Positions 30,160 through 38,842 of a stretch of 64,000 nt of DNA are shown here, in pieces. How positions within the stretch are numbered: the stretch's first letter is position 1; each line of letters starts with the position of its first letter. A program made the translations under genes and the position numbers. The notes below the pieces were generated by a model. That model made no database searches. It saw nothing but the letters and a program-made list of their open reading frames with translations, and was not told the origin of the DNA. The DNA comes from Pseudomonas viridiflava. GTDB taxonomy: Bacteria > Pseudomonadota > Gammaproteobacteria > Pseudomonadales > Pseudomonadaceae. Where the stretch lies: assembly GCA_900596015.1 (NCBI GenBank), contig UVIF01000023.1, forward strand, positions 682,001 through 746,000, read 5' to 3'.

Positions 30160-32307
30160 ATGAATAGTCTTTCCCAGCACGCCGTGCCCGTCATTCCCCT
30201 GTACGACCTGCTGCAACGCTTCAACCAGGTGCGTCGCCACAGCGAACGTCTGGCCAGCCCGCTCAGCGCCGAAGACATGGGCGCGCAATCTATGCCCGAT
30301 GCGAGCCCGGCCAAATGGCACCTGGCGCACACCACCTGGTTCTTCGAGACGTTTCTGCTGGCCGAACAGCTGCCGCACTACACGCCCTTCGACCCCGATT
30401 TCTGCTACCTCTTCAACTCCTACTACGAAGCCGTGGGACCGCGCCAGCCACGTCCACAACGTGGCCTGATGACGCGCCCCGGGCTGGACCGGGTACGTGC
30501 CTACCGCGCCCATGTCGACCAGCATATGCAAGAACTGTTGAGCGGCGACCTTGCGCTTGAAGTGCAGGCGTTGATCGAACTGGGCCTGTCCCACGAGCAA
30601 CAGCACCAGGAACTGTTGCTGATGGACATCCTGCATCTGTTCAGTCTATCGGCGCTCAAACCGGCCTACGACCCGGCATGGCCCGTCGACGCAAGCGGCC
30701 AGCGTGGCCGCTTCATCGGGCATGCCGGCGGTCTGGTGGAAATCGGTCACGCAGGCGACGGTTTCGCCTTCGACAACGAAGGCCCGCGGCACAAGGTATT
30801 CGCCCAGGCATTCGAGATCGCCGATCGCCTGGTCACCAACGGTGAGTGGCTGGAATTCGTCGAAGCCGGTGGCTACACCCAGGCAGGGCTATGGCTGGCC
30901 GACGGTTGGGCGACGGTGCAGGGCGAAGGCTGGCATGCGCCGTTCTACTGGCAGCAGGACCCCGCCGGCAACTGGCTGGAGATGAGCCTGCGCGGGCTGC
31001 AACCCCTGCAACTCGACGCCCCCGTGGTGCACATCAGCTACTACGAAGCGGCAGCCTTCGCCCAATGGGCCGGCGCGCGCCTGCCCACCGAAGCGGAATG
31101 GGAAATTGCCGCCGGCACCGGGCAACTGCAGCAGCTCGACGATGTGGCCTGGCAATGGACGCAGAGCGCCTACAGCGCCTACCCCGGTTTTCAGCCGGCG
31201 GTCAGCGCGGTGGGTGAGTACAACGGCAAGTTCATGATCAACCAGATGGTGCTGCGCGGTGGCGCCAGTATCACTCCGGTAGGCCATACGCGGCCTACCT
31301 ACCGCAACTTTTTTGGGCCTGCCTGCCGCTGGATGTTCTCGGGCCTGCGCCTGGCCCGCGACGTCACGCCGTACAGCGCAAGAAACGATGGCAGCGACGA
31401 ATTCGCCCGCGATGCAGTGACCGGATTGTCAGCGCCACAAAAATCGATTTCGCCCAAGTATTTCTACGATACCCAGGGCTCGCAGCTCTTCGAAGCCATC
31501 TGCACCTTGCCCGAGTACTATCCGACGCGTGCGGAAACGGCCCTGCTCACCGAAATCGCACCGCAGCTCGCCGCATTGATCGCGAAAGACGCAGCCCTGG
31601 TCGAATTCGGCGCAGGTGCCTGCGACAAGGTCCGGCTGTTGCTGGATGCCGTGCCGCAGATCGGCCTGTACGTACCGATCGATATCTGCAGCAACGCGCT
31701 GGAGCGCGCCGGCGCCCAGCTGCGCCAGCGCTACCCTGCCCTGCGTATCGCCCCGCTGGTCGATGATTTCACCCGTGCCCTGCATCTGCCGGAGGAAACC
31801 CGTGGTCATCCGCGCGTGGGCTTCTTCCCGGGTTCGACGCTGGGCAACTTCACCCGCCCGCAAGCGGTGCGTTTTCTGCGTTCGGCCCGCGAGCTGCTGG
31901 GGCCCGACGCGCGGTTCATCATAGGGGTCGACATGGTCAAGGACATCGCCACCCTGGAGGCTGCCTACGATGACGCTGCGGGGGTTACGGCACGCTTCAA
32001 CAAGAACCTGCTGACGCGCATGAATCGCGAGCTCGACGCCGACTTCGACGAACAGGCCTTCGACCATCTGGCGGTATGGAACCCCGACTACGAACGGATC
32101 GAAATGCACCTGGTCAGTCGCAAGGCGCAACAGGTCCGTGTGGCGGGACGCACGTTCGCTTTCAAGGCGGGCGAACGGCTGCACACCGAGAACTCGCACA
32201 AGTTCACCGTGCAATCCTTTACCGAATTGGCCGCCGCGGCCGGCTGGGAAGTCAGCGATCAATGGGTCGGTGAGGCGCCGCAGGTGGCGCTGTTCTGTCT
32301 GCGCTGA
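30160..32307 (+). CDS. Bifunctional ergothioneine enzyme, EgtB-EgtD fusion
   Basis: This is a 715-residue protein. Residues ~1-410 match EgtB: an N-terminal DinB-like iron-binding domain (WHLAHTTWFFETF; HEQQHQELLL at ~144) and a C-type-lectin/sulfatase-modifying-factor domain (RLPTEAEWEIAAGTG). Residues ~425-715 match EgtD, the SAM-dependent histidine N-alpha-methyltransferase: PKYFYDTQGSQLFEAICTLP, then VEFGAGACDKVRLLL and FFPGSTLGNF. EgtD makes hercynine, and EgtB joins it to a sulfur donor using oxygen. Here both lie in one chain. The DUF-type methyltransferase is EgtD-like rather than OvoA-like, favouring ergothioneine over ovothiol. The ATG at 30160 is preferred to a TTG one codon earlier. 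Confidence 0.88.
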   Translation: MNSLSQHAVPVIPLYDLLQRFNQVRRHSERLASPLSAEDMGAQSMPDASPAKWHLAHTTWFFETFLLAEQLPHYTPFDPDFCYLFNSYYEAVGPRQPRPQRGLMTRPGLDRVRAYRAHVDQHMQELLSGDLALEVQALIELGLSHEQQHQELLLMDILHLFSLSALKPAYDPAWPVDASGQRGRFIGHAGGLVEIGHAGDGFAFDNEGPRHKVFAQAFEIADRLVTNGEWLEFVEAGGYTQAGLWLADGWATVQGEGWHAPFYWQQDPAGNWLEMSLRGLQPLQLDAPVVHISYYEAAAFAQWAGARLPTEAEWEIAAGTGQLQQLDDVAWQWTQSAYSAYPGFQPAVSAVGEYNGKFMINQMVLRGGASITPVGHTRPTYRNFFGPACRWMFSGLRLARDVTPYSARNDGSDEFARDAVTGLSAPQKSISPKYFYDTQGSQLFEAICTLPEYYPTRAETALLTEIAPQLAALIAKDAALVEFGAGACDKVRLLLDAVPQIGLYVPIDICSNALERAGAQLRQRYPALRIAPLVDDFTRALHLPEETRGHPRVGFFPGSTLGNFTRPQAVRFLRSARELLGPDARFIIGVDMVKDIATLEAAYDDAAGVTARFNKNLLTRMNRELDADFDEQAFDHLAVWNPDYERIEMHLVSRKAQQVRVAGRTFAFKAGERLHTENSHKFTVQSFTELAAAAGWEVSDQWVGEAPQVALFCLR

Positions 32308-32346
32308 CAGCCCTGCAGCGCAAGCGCATCATGAGTGAGGAACGCC

Positions 32347-34935
32347 ATGAGCAAGGCACTGGAGGAGTACAACCGCAAGCGTGATTTCGATGCTACCCCG
32401 GAGCCTTCGGGCGGCAGACGCAGCGGCAAGCGCGGCAAGCCCGCGCAGGCTTTGCAGTTCTGCATCCAGAAGCATGATGCCAGCCACTTGCACTACGACT
32501 TTCGCCTGGAACTCGATGGCACCCTGAAAAGCTGGGCGGTGCCCAAGGGCCCATCGCTGGATCCGCAGGCCCGACGCCTGGCCGTGCATGTCGAAGACCA
32601 CCCTCTGGATTACGCCAGCTTCGAAGGCAACATTCCCGAGGGGCACTACGGCGCCGGAGACGTGATCGTCTGGGACCGCGGCACCTGGATCCCCGAGGGC
32701 GACCCTCGCCAGGGCTATGAAAAGGGCAAGCTCAAGTTCGTGCTGCAGGGCGAGAAACTGGCTGGCGCCTGGAATCTGGTCAAGACCCATATGCCAGGCA
32801 AGCGTGAGCAGTGGTTCCTGATAAAGTCCAAGGACGAGGCCGCGCGGCCTCTGGCCGAATACGATGTGCTGGCGGCCCAGCCCGACAGCGTCCTCAGCGA
32901 GCGCACCCTGGTCCCGCGCACGCGTAAAAGCAAAGTATCGACCAAGACGTCCGACAAATCAGTGGCCAAGCCGGCAGCCAAACCCCGGGCCACTGGCAAA
33001 GGTGTGCAACTGCAAGGCGCACGCGCCGCTGCGTTGCCGGCCAGCCTCAAACCCGAGCTGGCGACCTTGGTGGACACCGCCCCTGACGGTGACTGGCGCT
33101 ACGAGATCAAGTTCGACGGTTACCGTATCGTTGCGCGCATCGAAGACGCCGAGGTCAGGCTGTTCACGCGCAATGGGCACGACTGGACCGCCAAGATGCC
33201 GCGCCAGGCCAAGGCACTTGCGGCCCTGGGCTTGCAGTCGGCCTGGCTGGACGGCGAAGTGGTCGTGACCAACGAACAAGGCGTGCCGGATTTCCAGGCC
33301 TTGCAGAACGCCTTCGAGCAGCAATACAGCAGCGACATCGTCTTCTACCTGTTCGACCTGCCTTACCTCAACGGCATGGACCTGCGCGAAGTCCCTGTCG
33401 AGCAGCGCCGCAGTGCCTTGGCCAAGGTACTGGAAGCCAACGAGGACGATGCCCTGAAATTCTCCGACGACTTCGTCGACTCGGCCGAGTCGCTGCTCGC
33501 CAGCGCCTGCCAGATGAACATGGAAGGACTGATCGGCAAGCGTGTCGGCAGCCCCTATGTGTCGCGGCGCAGCAGTGACTGGATCAAGCTCAAGTGCAAG
33601 CGCCGCCAGGAGTTCATCATCGTCGGTTACACCGAGCCCAAGGGCAGCCGCAGCGCATTCGGCGCCTTGCTGCTGGGCCTGCATGACGCCGACAGCGGCG
33701 AGTTGCGCTTTGCCGGCAAGGTCGGCACCGGCTTCAGTGAAGCCACGCTGCGAACCCTGCTGACGCAGTTGCAGACGCTGGAAACCAACGACCCGGCGCT
33801 CAGCAATCCACCCAAGGGCGCCAACGCACGGGGCGTGCACTGGTTGCAGCCGACCCTTGTGGCTGAAGTGGCGTATGCCGAAATGACCCGTGACGGCGCC
33901 GTCCGTCATGCGGTTTTCCATGGTTTGCGCAGCGACAAGCCCGTGAGGAAAATCAGTGCGCAGAAGCCAGCTGCGAAAGCCAGCGAGCCCGCTCAACCCG
34001 TGAAGCCGAAAAAGACACCTCGCAAGGCGGCTACCCAGGCAGACGACGCAGACCTGGTCGGTCAGGTGCGCATCACCCACCCGGAACGGGTAATCGACGC
34101 CACCAGCGGTACCACCAAGATGCAACTGGCCGAATACTACGGACGCATTTCACCCTGGTTGCTACCGCACCTGAAGCAGCGTCCGGTGGCACTGGTACGT
34201 GCGCCCGATGGGGTGGGCGGCGAGTTGTTCTTCCAGAAGCACGCAGGCCACCTGGCGATCCCGCACATCGTCACCTTCGACAAGGAAGAGGCAGGCCAGG
34301 CCGCCATGGTCATCAACGACGGCCAGGCGCTGCTCGGCGCGGTGCAGATGGGCACGCTGGAGCTGCACACCTGGAACGCGACCGCCAAGGATTTCGAACA
34401 CCCCGACCGGTTCGTGCTCGACCTGGACCCCGATCCAGCCCTGCCCTGGAAAAGCATGGTCGAAGCCACCCAACTGACCCAGACCCTGCTCGACGAGCTG
34501 GGCCTCGCATCGTTTCTCAAGACCAGCGGCGGCAAAGGCATGCACGTGGTGGTGCCCATCACCCGCAAGCTGGGCTGGGACGAGGTCAAGGCGTTCAGCC
34601 GCGCCGTGGTCGAGCACATGGCCAGGCTGATGCCGGAGCGCTTCAGCGCCGTCTCCGGCCCGAAAAATCGTGTCGGGAAGATTTTCATCGACTACCTGCG
34701 CAATGGCCTGGGCGCGACCACGGCCTGCGCCTACGCCGCACGGGCGCGTGACGGCTTGCCGGTTTCGGTGCCGGTCAGCCGTGACGAGGTGGCGCAGATC
34801 AAAGGTGGCGACCATTGGAACATCGACAGCGTGCTCGAACGCCTGGCGCAGATGGATGAAGATCCGTGGGCGGATTTTTTCAGCACCCGCCAGGGCATTA
34901 CCGTCGCGATGCGCAAGAAGCTCGGGCTCAAGTGA
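32347..34935 (+). CDS. ligD: ATP-dependent DNA ligase LigD (multidomain)
   Basis: This 862-residue enzyme of bacterial non-homologous end joining has, in order, a 3'-phosphoesterase domain (residues ~1-190; HDASHLHYDFRLELDG), a ligase domain with the adenylated lysine in EIKFDGYRI (~254), and a polymerase/primase domain with the catalytic LDLDPDP (~690). This PE-ligase-polymerase order is that of P. aeruginosa LigD. Low-complexity Lys/Ala/Pro linkers (~200, ~545) join the domains. GAGGAA precedes the ATG at 32347. Its partner Ku is not in the window. Confidence 0.95.
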   Translation: MSKALEEYNRKRDFDATPEPSGGRRSGKRGKPAQALQFCIQKHDASHLHYDFRLELDGTLKSWAVPKGPSLDPQARRLAVHVEDHPLDYASFEGNIPEGHYGAGDVIVWDRGTWIPEGDPRQGYEKGKLKFVLQGEKLAGAWNLVKTHMPGKREQWFLIKSKDEAARPLAEYDVLAAQPDSVLSERTLVPRTRKSKVSTKTSDKSVAKPAAKPRATGKGVQLQGARAAALPASLKPELATLVDTAPDGDWRYEIKFDGYRIVARIEDAEVRLFTRNGHDWTAKMPRQAKALAALGLQSAWLDGEVVVTNEQGVPDFQALQNAFEQQYSSDIVFYLFDLPYLNGMDLREVPVEQRRSALAKVLEANEDDALKFSDDFVDSAESLLASACQMNMEGLIGKRVGSPYVSRRSSDWIKLKCKRRQEFIIVGYTEPKGSRSAFGALLLGLHDADSGELRFAGKVGTGFSEATLRTLLTQLQTLETNDPALSNPPKGANARGVHWLQPTLVAEVAYAEMTRDGAVRHAVFHGLRSDKPVRKISAQKPAAKASEPAQPVKPKKTPRKAATQADDADLVGQVRITHPERVIDATSGTTKMQLAEYYGRISPWLLPHLKQRPVALVRAPDGVGGELFFQKHAGHLAIPHIVTFDKEEAGQAAMVINDGQALLGAVQMGTLELHTWNATAKDFEHPDRFVLDLDPDPALPWKSMVEATQLTQTLLDELGLASFLKTSGGKGMHVVVPITRKLGWDEVKAFSRAVVEHMARLMPERFSAVSGPKNRVGKIFIDYLRNGLGATTACAYAARARDGLPVSVPVSRDEVAQIKGGDHWNIDSVLERLAQMDEDPWADFFSTRQGITVAMRKKLGLK

Positions 34936-34963
34936 GCGCACGCTCACCCGGCAGCAACGCAGC

Positions 34964-35317
34964 CTAGCTGCCGCGGTAGGTGGAATAGCTGTAGGGTGAA
35001 AGCAGCAGCGGCACATGGTAGTGCGCCTGGGTGGCGTCGATGCCGAAGCGCAGCACGATCTCGTCGAGAAAAGCCGGTGCCGCCATGACAGTGCCGCGGG
35101 CGCGGTAATAGTCTCCTGCGGCAAAGTGCAGCTGGTACACCCCCGAACGATAATGCTCGCCTTCCAGCAAGGGCACGTCGCAACGGCCGTCGGCATTGGT
35201 CACGGCCGTTGCCAGCAGTTGCAGCTGCTCGCCCTCGACCCGATACAGGCGCACCTGGATGGCGTTACCAGGGCACCCATGTGCGGTGTCCAAGACATGT
35301 GTGGTCAAGCGTCCCAT
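34964..35317 (-). CDS. uraH: 5-hydroxyisourate hydrolase
   Basis: This 117-residue transthyretin-like enzyme hydrolyses 5-hydroxyisourate, the product of urate oxidation, to OHCU. It has the family motif near the N-terminus (GRLTTHVLDTAHGCPG), a catalytic His/Arg framework and the C-terminal YRGS. No periplasmic signal is present. It diverges from puuE and the other urate catabolism genes across a 328-base control region. Confidence 0.95.
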   Translation of the reverse strand: MGRLTTHVLDTAHGCPGNAIQVRLYRVEGEQLQLLATAVTNADGRCDVPLLEGEHYRSGVYQLHFAAGDYYRARGTVMAAPAFLDEIVLRFGIDATQAHYHVPLLLSPYSYSTYRGS

Positions 35318-35645
35318 GGTTGATGTTCACCTTATGAAGGGGTGCTTCCAGCGCGCACCGTGGTAGAGCGGGAACGTGCGACTCGCGCCGAAACGGGGCA
35401 TGGCGCGTGGCACATAGCAGAGGAGCCGAGCCAAAAATCCCGAAAGATCCTTATTGCTGACCGACCGGGCAGGTTTTTTGCAAGACTCTGGGCAAGAGCT
35501 TCTGCAAGGATGAAGCCATCTACCCGTCAGTGACGCGAGCTTACAAATTGCCCATGCCGATGTATACAATCCGTTCAAGCGCGAACCGGCCCCTTCCCGG
35601 GTACGTCGTGGAGCCCGTTCTGCCACGTACAAAAGGAAGCCTGCG
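35318..35645. promoter_or_regulatory. Divergent control region of the urate catabolism genes
   Basis: No gene is supported in this gap. At 35561-35568 lies the palindrome TGTATACA within ATGTATACAAT, a typical GntR-type operator core, and TTACAA (35541-35546) with TACAAT (35565-35570) about 18 bases apart could be a promoter for puuE. Control by a purine-responsive regulator is inferred only. Confidence 0.4.
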
Positions 35646-36575
35646 GTGAGCCCCGACTACCCCCGCGACCTGATCGGCTACGGTGACACTCCCCCTCATC
35701 CGCAGTGGCCGGGCAACGCCCGCATTGCAGTGTCGTTCGTGCTCAACTATGAAGAAGGCGGCGAACGTAACGTGCTGCATGGCGACAGCGAGTCCGAGGC
35801 GTTCCTGTCGGAAATGGTCGCAGCTCAACCGTTGCAGGGCCAGCGCAACATGAGCATGGAATCGCTCTATGAATACGGCAGCCGCGCCGGCGTGTGGCGC
35901 GTGCTCAAGCTGTTTCGCCAGGCCAGTATTCCCTTGACCGTCTTTGCCGTGGCCATGGCCGCGCAGCGCCACCCCGAGGCCATCCGGGCCATGGTTGCCG
36001 ATGGCCATGAGATCTGCAGCCACGGCTATCGCTGGATCGACTACCAGAACGTCGATGAAGCGCAGGAGCGCGAACACCTGCTCGAAGCCATCCGCATCCT
36101 CACCGACATTACCGGCCAGCGACCGCTGGGCTGGTACACCGGCCGCACCGGCCCCAATACCCGGCGCCTGGTGATGGAAGAAGGCGGTTTTCTCTACGAC
36201 AGCGACGCCTACGACGACGACCTGCCCTACTGGCAACCGGGCAGCGATGCGCGCCATGGGCATCTGGTGATCCCCTACACGCTGGACACCAACGACATGC
36301 GTTTCACCCAGGTACAGGGCTTCAACAAGGGCGACGACTTCTTCGACTACCTCAAGGACGCCTTCGACGTGCTGTACGCCGAAGGCGTGGACGCGCCGAA
36401 GATGCTTTCGATAGGCCTGCACTGCCGCCTGATCGGCCGCCCCGGACGCCTGGCATCGCTCAAGCGCTTCATTGAGTATGCCCAGGCCCATGAGCAGGTG
36501 TGGTGCGCGCGGCGTGTAGACATCGCCCGTCACTGGCAAAACGTTCACCCCTACCCAGGCAGCCTTCGCCCATGA
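35646..36575 (+). CDS. puuE: Allantoinase, PuuE type
   Basis: This is a 309-residue member of the polysaccharide-deacetylase-like allantoinases, which are unrelated to metal amidohydrolase allantoinases; it opens allantoin to allantoate. Recognisable segments are YPRDLIGYGDTPPHPQWPG, LNYEEGGERNVLHGD and GHEICSHGYRWIDYQ. The start is GTG 35646 with AAGGA eight bases upstream. Its stop overlaps the uraD ATG. It acts after UraH and UraD. Confidence 0.94.
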   Translation: MSPDYPRDLIGYGDTPPHPQWPGNARIAVSFVLNYEEGGERNVLHGDSESEAFLSEMVAAQPLQGQRNMSMESLYEYGSRAGVWRVLKLFRQASIPLTVFAVAMAAQRHPEAIRAMVADGHEICSHGYRWIDYQNVDEAQEREHLLEAIRILTDITGQRPLGWYTGRTGPNTRRLVMEEGGFLYDSDAYDDDLPYWQPGSDARHGHLVIPYTLDTNDMRFTQVQGFNKGDDFFDYLKDAFDVLYAEGVDAPKMLSIGLHCRLIGRPGRLASLKRFIEYAQAHEQVWCARRVDIARHWQNVHPYPGSLRP

Positions 36576-37087
36576 GCCACTTCCGTACCCTGCGACCCTC
36601 ACGGCTGAGCCGCGCCGATTTCATCGCCGCGTTCGGTGACATCTACGAGCACTCGCCCTGGGTCGCCGAGCAGGCCTTCGACCGCTTGCCGGTGGAGCGG
36701 CGCGACGATATCGAGGCGGTGCACGCCTGCATGGGCCAGGTGGTGGCCGACGCCGACCGTGCCAGATTGATGGCATTGATCAATGCACACCCCGATCTGG
36801 CCGGCAAGGCGGCGGTGCAGGGCCAGCTCACCGCCGCCAGCACTCGGGAGCAGGCCGGTGCCGGCATCAGCCAATGCACCGCCGAGGAGTTTCAGCGCTT
36901 CACCGAGCTCAACGACGCGTACCGACTGCGTTTTGGCTTTCCGTTCATCATGGCGGTCAAGGGCAGCGACCGGCAGCAGATCCTGGCGGCGTTCGAGATA
37001 CGTATCGGCCATTCTCCCGAGGACGAATTCAGCTGTGCATTGCGCGAAATCGACAAGATCGCCCTGTTTCGCCTGCAAGCGCTGTAA
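36572..37087 (+). CDS. uraD: OHCU decarboxylase
   Basis: This 171-residue enzyme converts 2-oxo-4-hydroxy-4-carboxy-5-ureidoimidazoline to S-allantoin, following UraH. Motifs include FGDIYEHSPWVAEQAF and, further on, INAHPDLAGK with the catalytic His; a Glu/Arg-containing GFPFIMAVKG follows. The ATG overlaps the puuE stop (ATGA); an open extension to 36500 is only the shared frame. A probable terminator follows. Confidence 0.94.
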   Translation: MSHFRTLRPSRLSRADFIAAFGDIYEHSPWVAEQAFDRLPVERRDDIEAVHACMGQVVADADRARLMALINAHPDLAGKAAVQGQLTAASTREQAGAGISQCTAEEFQRFTELNDAYRLRFGFPFIMAVKGSDRQQILAAFEIRIGHSPEDEFSCALREIDKIALFRLQAL

Positions 37088-37103
37088 CCGCTGCAGCCAT
37101 GCC

Positions 37104-37124
37104 ATCGCGCCCGGCGCGATTTTC
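37104..37124 (+). terminator. Possible terminator after uraD
   Basis: ATCGCGC, loop CCG, GCGCGAT followed by TTTTC. The stem is short and the T-tract weak, so it may only attenuate transcription into the allantoicase gene. Confidence 0.4.
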
Positions 37125-37156
37125 ATCTCACCACCGTTCAAGGCAGACCCGCATTC

Positions 37157-38152
37157 ATGAAAGCCTACGCCGCACCGTTTCAGAAATACGTCAACCTGGC
37201 GGATGCCCGCCTCGGTACCCGCGCCATTTCGGTGACCGATGATTGGTTTGCCGACGTCAACCGGTTGTTCCAGCCCACCCCGGCGGTGTGGAAGGAAGGC
37301 GTGTTCGACGACAACGGCAAATGGATGGATGGCTGGGAATCGCGGCGCAAGCGCTTCGAAGGCTATGACACGGCGGTGATCCGCCTGGGCGCGCCGGGCT
37401 CGATCAAGGGCGTGGACATCGACACGTCGTTCTTCACCGGCAACTTCCCTCCTTCGGCGTCACTGGAAGCGTGCTTCATCAGCGAAGGCGAACCCGACGA
37501 GCAGACGCAGTGGGTCGAGATCCTCGGCGCGGTGGAACTGCAGGGCAACAGCCATCACTACCACGGCATCGACAACGACAGCGCCTTCAGCCATCTGCGC
37601 TTCAACATCTACCCGGACGGCGGCGTGGCGCGCCTGCGCGTGTATGGCGTACCGTTCCGCAGCTGGTCGAGCGTCAGCGACGAGGAGCCGCTCGACCTCG
37701 CCAGCGCGCTCAACGGTGGACGCGCACTGGCCTGCTCGGACGAGCACTATGGCAGCATGAGCAACCTGCTCAACCCCGGCCGCGGGGTCAACATGGGCGA
37801 TGGCTGGGAAACCGCACGACGGCGCACGCCAGGCAATGACTGGGTCATCGTGGCCTTGGGTCATGCCGGCGTGGTGCAGCAGGTGGTCGTCGATACCTTG
37901 CACTTCAAGGGCAACTACCCCGACAGTTGCTCGATCCAGGGCGCGTTCGTCAAAGGCGGCACCGACAGCCAGATCGAGACCCAGAGCCTGTTCTGGCGCG
38001 AGCTGCTACCCAGCCAGAAACTGCAGATGCACCAGGAGCACAGCTTCGCCGAACAGATCAAGGCACTGGGGCCGATCACTCATATCCGCCTGAACGTTTT
38101 CCCCGACGGGGGTGTAAGCCGCCTGCGCGTGCTGGGCACGCTGGCCAGATAG
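37157..38152 (+). CDS. alc: Allantoicase
   Basis: The protein has 331 residues. It hydrolyses allantoate to ureidoglycolate and urea. Two tandem allantoicase repeats are visible (DGWESRRKRFEGYDTAVIRLG and DGWETARRRTPGNDWVIVALG), each followed by VDIDTSFFTGNFP- or VDTLHFKGNYPDS-like motifs and ending RFNIYPDGGVARLR- or RLNVFPDGGVSRLR-like. It is 69 bases after uraD and 72 before allA. Confidence 0.95.
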   Translation: MKAYAAPFQKYVNLADARLGTRAISVTDDWFADVNRLFQPTPAVWKEGVFDDNGKWMDGWESRRKRFEGYDTAVIRLGAPGSIKGVDIDTSFFTGNFPPSASLEACFISEGEPDEQTQWVEILGAVELQGNSHHYHGIDNDSAFSHLRFNIYPDGGVARLRVYGVPFRSWSSVSDEEPLDLASALNGGRALACSDEHYGSMSNLLNPGRGVNMGDGWETARRRTPGNDWVIVALGHAGVVQQVVVDTLHFKGNYPDSCSIQGAFVKGGTDSQIETQSLFWRELLPSQKLQMHQEHSFAEQIKALGPITHIRLNVFPDGGVSRLRVLGTLAR

Positions 38153-38224
38153 CCGCTCGGCATCCGCTCGCCTGCCGCGGTGGATCGACCACCGCGGCAG
38201 CGCCAATCAACGACAAGGCCCTTC

Positions 38225-38728
38225 ATGCGTACATTAACGATCGAACCCCTGAGCAAAGCCGCGTTTGCCCCCTTCGGCGATGTGATCGAAACCCGGGGCA
38301 GCGCGCACTTCCTGATCAACAACGGCTCCACGCAACGCTTCGATCGCCTGGCGGACGTGCAGCTTGGCACTGCGCAGGATCAGGCCGTGATCAGCATCTT
38401 TCGCGCCCAGACCCTGCCGATGCCGCTGACCGTGCGCATGCTGGAACGTCACCCGCTGGGCAGCCAGGCGTTCATCCCGTTGCAGGGCAAGGCGTTTCTC
38501 ATCGTGGTCGCCCCGGCCGGTGAGGTGCCGCACAGTGAAGCGGTGCGAGCTTTTCGCAGCGACGGGCATCAGGGCATCAACTACCATCAGGGCGTCTGGC
38601 ACCATCCGATATTGGCCTTGGCCGATGGCGATGACTTCCTGGTGGTGGACCGTAAAGGCCCTGGCAATAACTGCGACGAGTTCTTCTTCGAAGAGCGCGA
38701 TTTATTGTCCCTGGATCCGTTGCGCTGA
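38225..38728 (+). CDS. allA: Ureidoglycolate lyase
   Basis: This 167-residue cupin-fold enzyme splits ureidoglycolate into glyoxylate and urea. Motifs include LSKAAFAPFGDVIET, FQ/RPLQGKAF-like FIPLQGKAFLIVVAP and INYHQGVWHHPILAL. The ATG at 38225 is at the conserved beginning (MRTLTIEPL). It completes the allantoin branch of the pathway. The urate permease often found beside it is absent here. Confidence 0.94.
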   Translation: MRTLTIEPLSKAAFAPFGDVIETRGSAHFLINNGSTQRFDRLADVQLGTAQDQAVISIFRAQTLPMPLTVRMLERHPLGSQAFIPLQGKAFLIVVAPAGEVPHSEAVRAFRSDGHQGINYHQGVWHHPILALADGDDFLVVDRKGPGNNCDEFFFEERDLLSLDPLR

Positions 38729-38756
38729 TTCTTGCCACGCATGGCTCGGCATGTCT

Positions 38757-38842
38757 GTAGCAGCGGCGCGAGCCGCGTCCGGCGTCAGCGCGTTTTTTCC
38801 GATACACCACGGCGCCTGTGACGCGGCTTGCGCCGCTGCTAC
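38757..38842. repeat. REPIN: inverted pair of REP units, family B
   Basis: GTAGCAGCGGCGC-AGCC... at 38757-38779 is matched by its reverse complement at 38820-38842 over 23 bases with one mismatch, separated by 40 bases. This is a REP doublet able to fold into a long cruciform. The right arm reaches into the 3' end of the aminotransferase gene, including its TAG stop. Confidence 0.85.

Noticed and set aside
30160..32307. Ovothiol synthase OvoA as the identity of the fused enzyme
   Set aside because: The C-terminal domain carries EgtD-specific blocks (PKYFYDTQGSQLFEAI, FFPGSTLGNF), so EgtB-EgtD fits better, though a domain search should confirm.
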